Shown in pieces: positions 61,619 to 64,000 of a DNA stretch of 64,000 nucleotides. Both the position numbers and the translations under genes were made by a program. Each line of letters starts with the position of its first letter. Position 1 is the stretch's first letter. Source of the stretch: Brevundimonas sp. ASV9. GTDB lineage: Bacteria > Pseudomonadota > Alphaproteobacteria > Caulobacterales > Caulobacteraceae. Where the stretch lies: the NCBI RefSeq assembly GCF_016429195.1, contig NZ_JAELUF010000002.1, positions 35,843-99,842 on the forward strand. The letters run 5' to 3'. The notes beneath the pieces were generated by a model. It did not search any database, was not told the origin of the DNA, and saw nothing but the letters and a program-made list of their open reading frames with translations.

Positions 61619-61653
61619 AGAAAGCCCCACAGCTTTTGGCGGTGGGGCTTTCT
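61619..61653 (-). terminator. Strong terminator of the rRNA operon
   Basis: AGAAAGCCCCAC and GTGGGGCTTTCT form a perfect 12-bp stem with an 11-base loop, just after the tRNA on the minus strand. The U-tract is built into the second stem half (CTTTCT). It should stop rRNA transcription before the Mfd-like gene. Confidence 0.85.
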
Positions 61654-61659
61654 GGTGTT

Positions 61660-61736
<77 letters not shown>

Positions 61737-61824
61737 GCAAACGGTAGTGTATCGTGAAGGAAGAACGGATCGAGAATGACCGCGATTGCGGTTTTTGTTC
61801 ATCATCGGCTGTCCGCCTGGTAGA

Positions 61825-61940
61825 CCCGGCGGCGACCTACTCTCCCGCGCCTTGAGACGAAGTACCATTGGCTCTGGAGGGCTTAACGACCGAGTTCGGA
61901 ATGGGATCGGGTGGGGAACCTCCGACATAGCCACCAGGTC
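61825..61940 (-). rRNA. rrf: 5S ribosomal RNA
   Basis: Minus-strand sequence runs from CCTGGTGGCTATGTCGGAGG to GGTCGCCGCCGGG; its ends pair into the closing helix and the interior GATCCCATTCCGAACTCGG is the universal 5S loop. About 116 bases. The exact ends are estimated from pairing. Confidence 0.93.
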
Positions 61941-62029
61941 AACCAGGGGGACAGCGGATGATGAGAAGACATTGTCTGAGATTGCTCTGGTCAAGGAGCA
62001 ATCATCGAATGAGTTTTGCTGAGAAACGA

Positions 62030-64000
<1,971 letters not shown>

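Overview
The window is high-GC alphaproteobacterial DNA and reads most like a Brevundimonas (Caulobacterales) chromosome. The clearest pointer is the carotenoid cluster. Its gene content (crtW, crtY, crtI, crtB, crtE, a type 2 IPP isomerase, crtZ, crtG) matches what I recall for Brevundimonas sp. SD212, and the CrtW protein is very close to the SD212 enzyme from memory. A PccR-type regulator beside propionyl-CoA carboxylase, two TonB-dependent receptors and a FecI/FecR pair also fit. The species is an inference, not a database result. No CRISPR array, prophage or insertion sequence was seen.

Layout. 1-5.1 kb: propionyl-CoA carboxylase pccA/pccB facing the divergent regulator pccR, with an array of GCAAA-type sites between them. 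5.1-11.7 kb: a Gfo/Idh/MocA oxidoreductase, pyruvate kinase, a secreted PhoK/PafA-type phosphatase, a DUF808 membrane protein and an AlaC aminotransferase. 11.8-20.9 kb: a TonB receptor with no visible signal peptide, a small glycan group (methyltransferase, GT4 glycosyltransferase, beta-propeller protein) and a FecI-FecR-receptor iron signalling set. 21.2-31.0 kb: the carotenoid cluster, with a two-gene ABC-2 exporter lodged between crtE and crtB. 31.3-35.3 kb: a TesA-like lipoprotein esterase divergent from a YbbA/YbbP ABC system. 35.6-41.2 kb: a sorbosone-dehydrogenase-like lipoprotein with a DUF2231 membrane partner, an AldB-like aldehyde dehydrogenase with a GAF/Fis regulator, and an OmpW porin.

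41.3-49.8 kb is a low-oxygen island. cydA-cydB-cydX-hemN and the divergent cydD-cydC share one intergenic region that carries a perfect FNR-type box, and a cysteine-bearing FNR-family regulator abuts cydC tail to tail. 50-51.6 kb holds a zinc-free MDR oxidoreductase and a small unknown protein. 51.7-58 kb encodes a caa3-type terminal oxidase (subunit II with a cytochrome c domain, fused subunits I+III) with two cytochromes c, a cytochrome b561, a CtaG-type assembly protein and a small membrane protein. So the two alternative terminal oxidases of the cell, high-affinity bd and caa3, lie within about 10 kb of each other.

58.2-61.5 kb: an Mfd-like helicase with a somewhat diverged RNA-polymerase-interaction domain. 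61.6-64 kb: the 3' end of an rRNA operon on the minus strand (partial 23S, 5S, initiator tRNA-Met, strong terminator).

Gene packing is tight. ATGA or TGATG stop/start overlaps link many neighbours, several convergent pairs share or overlap stop codons, and one convergent pair overlaps by 173 bp. Starts were chosen from ribosome-binding sites, protein family alignment from memory and overlap with neighbours.
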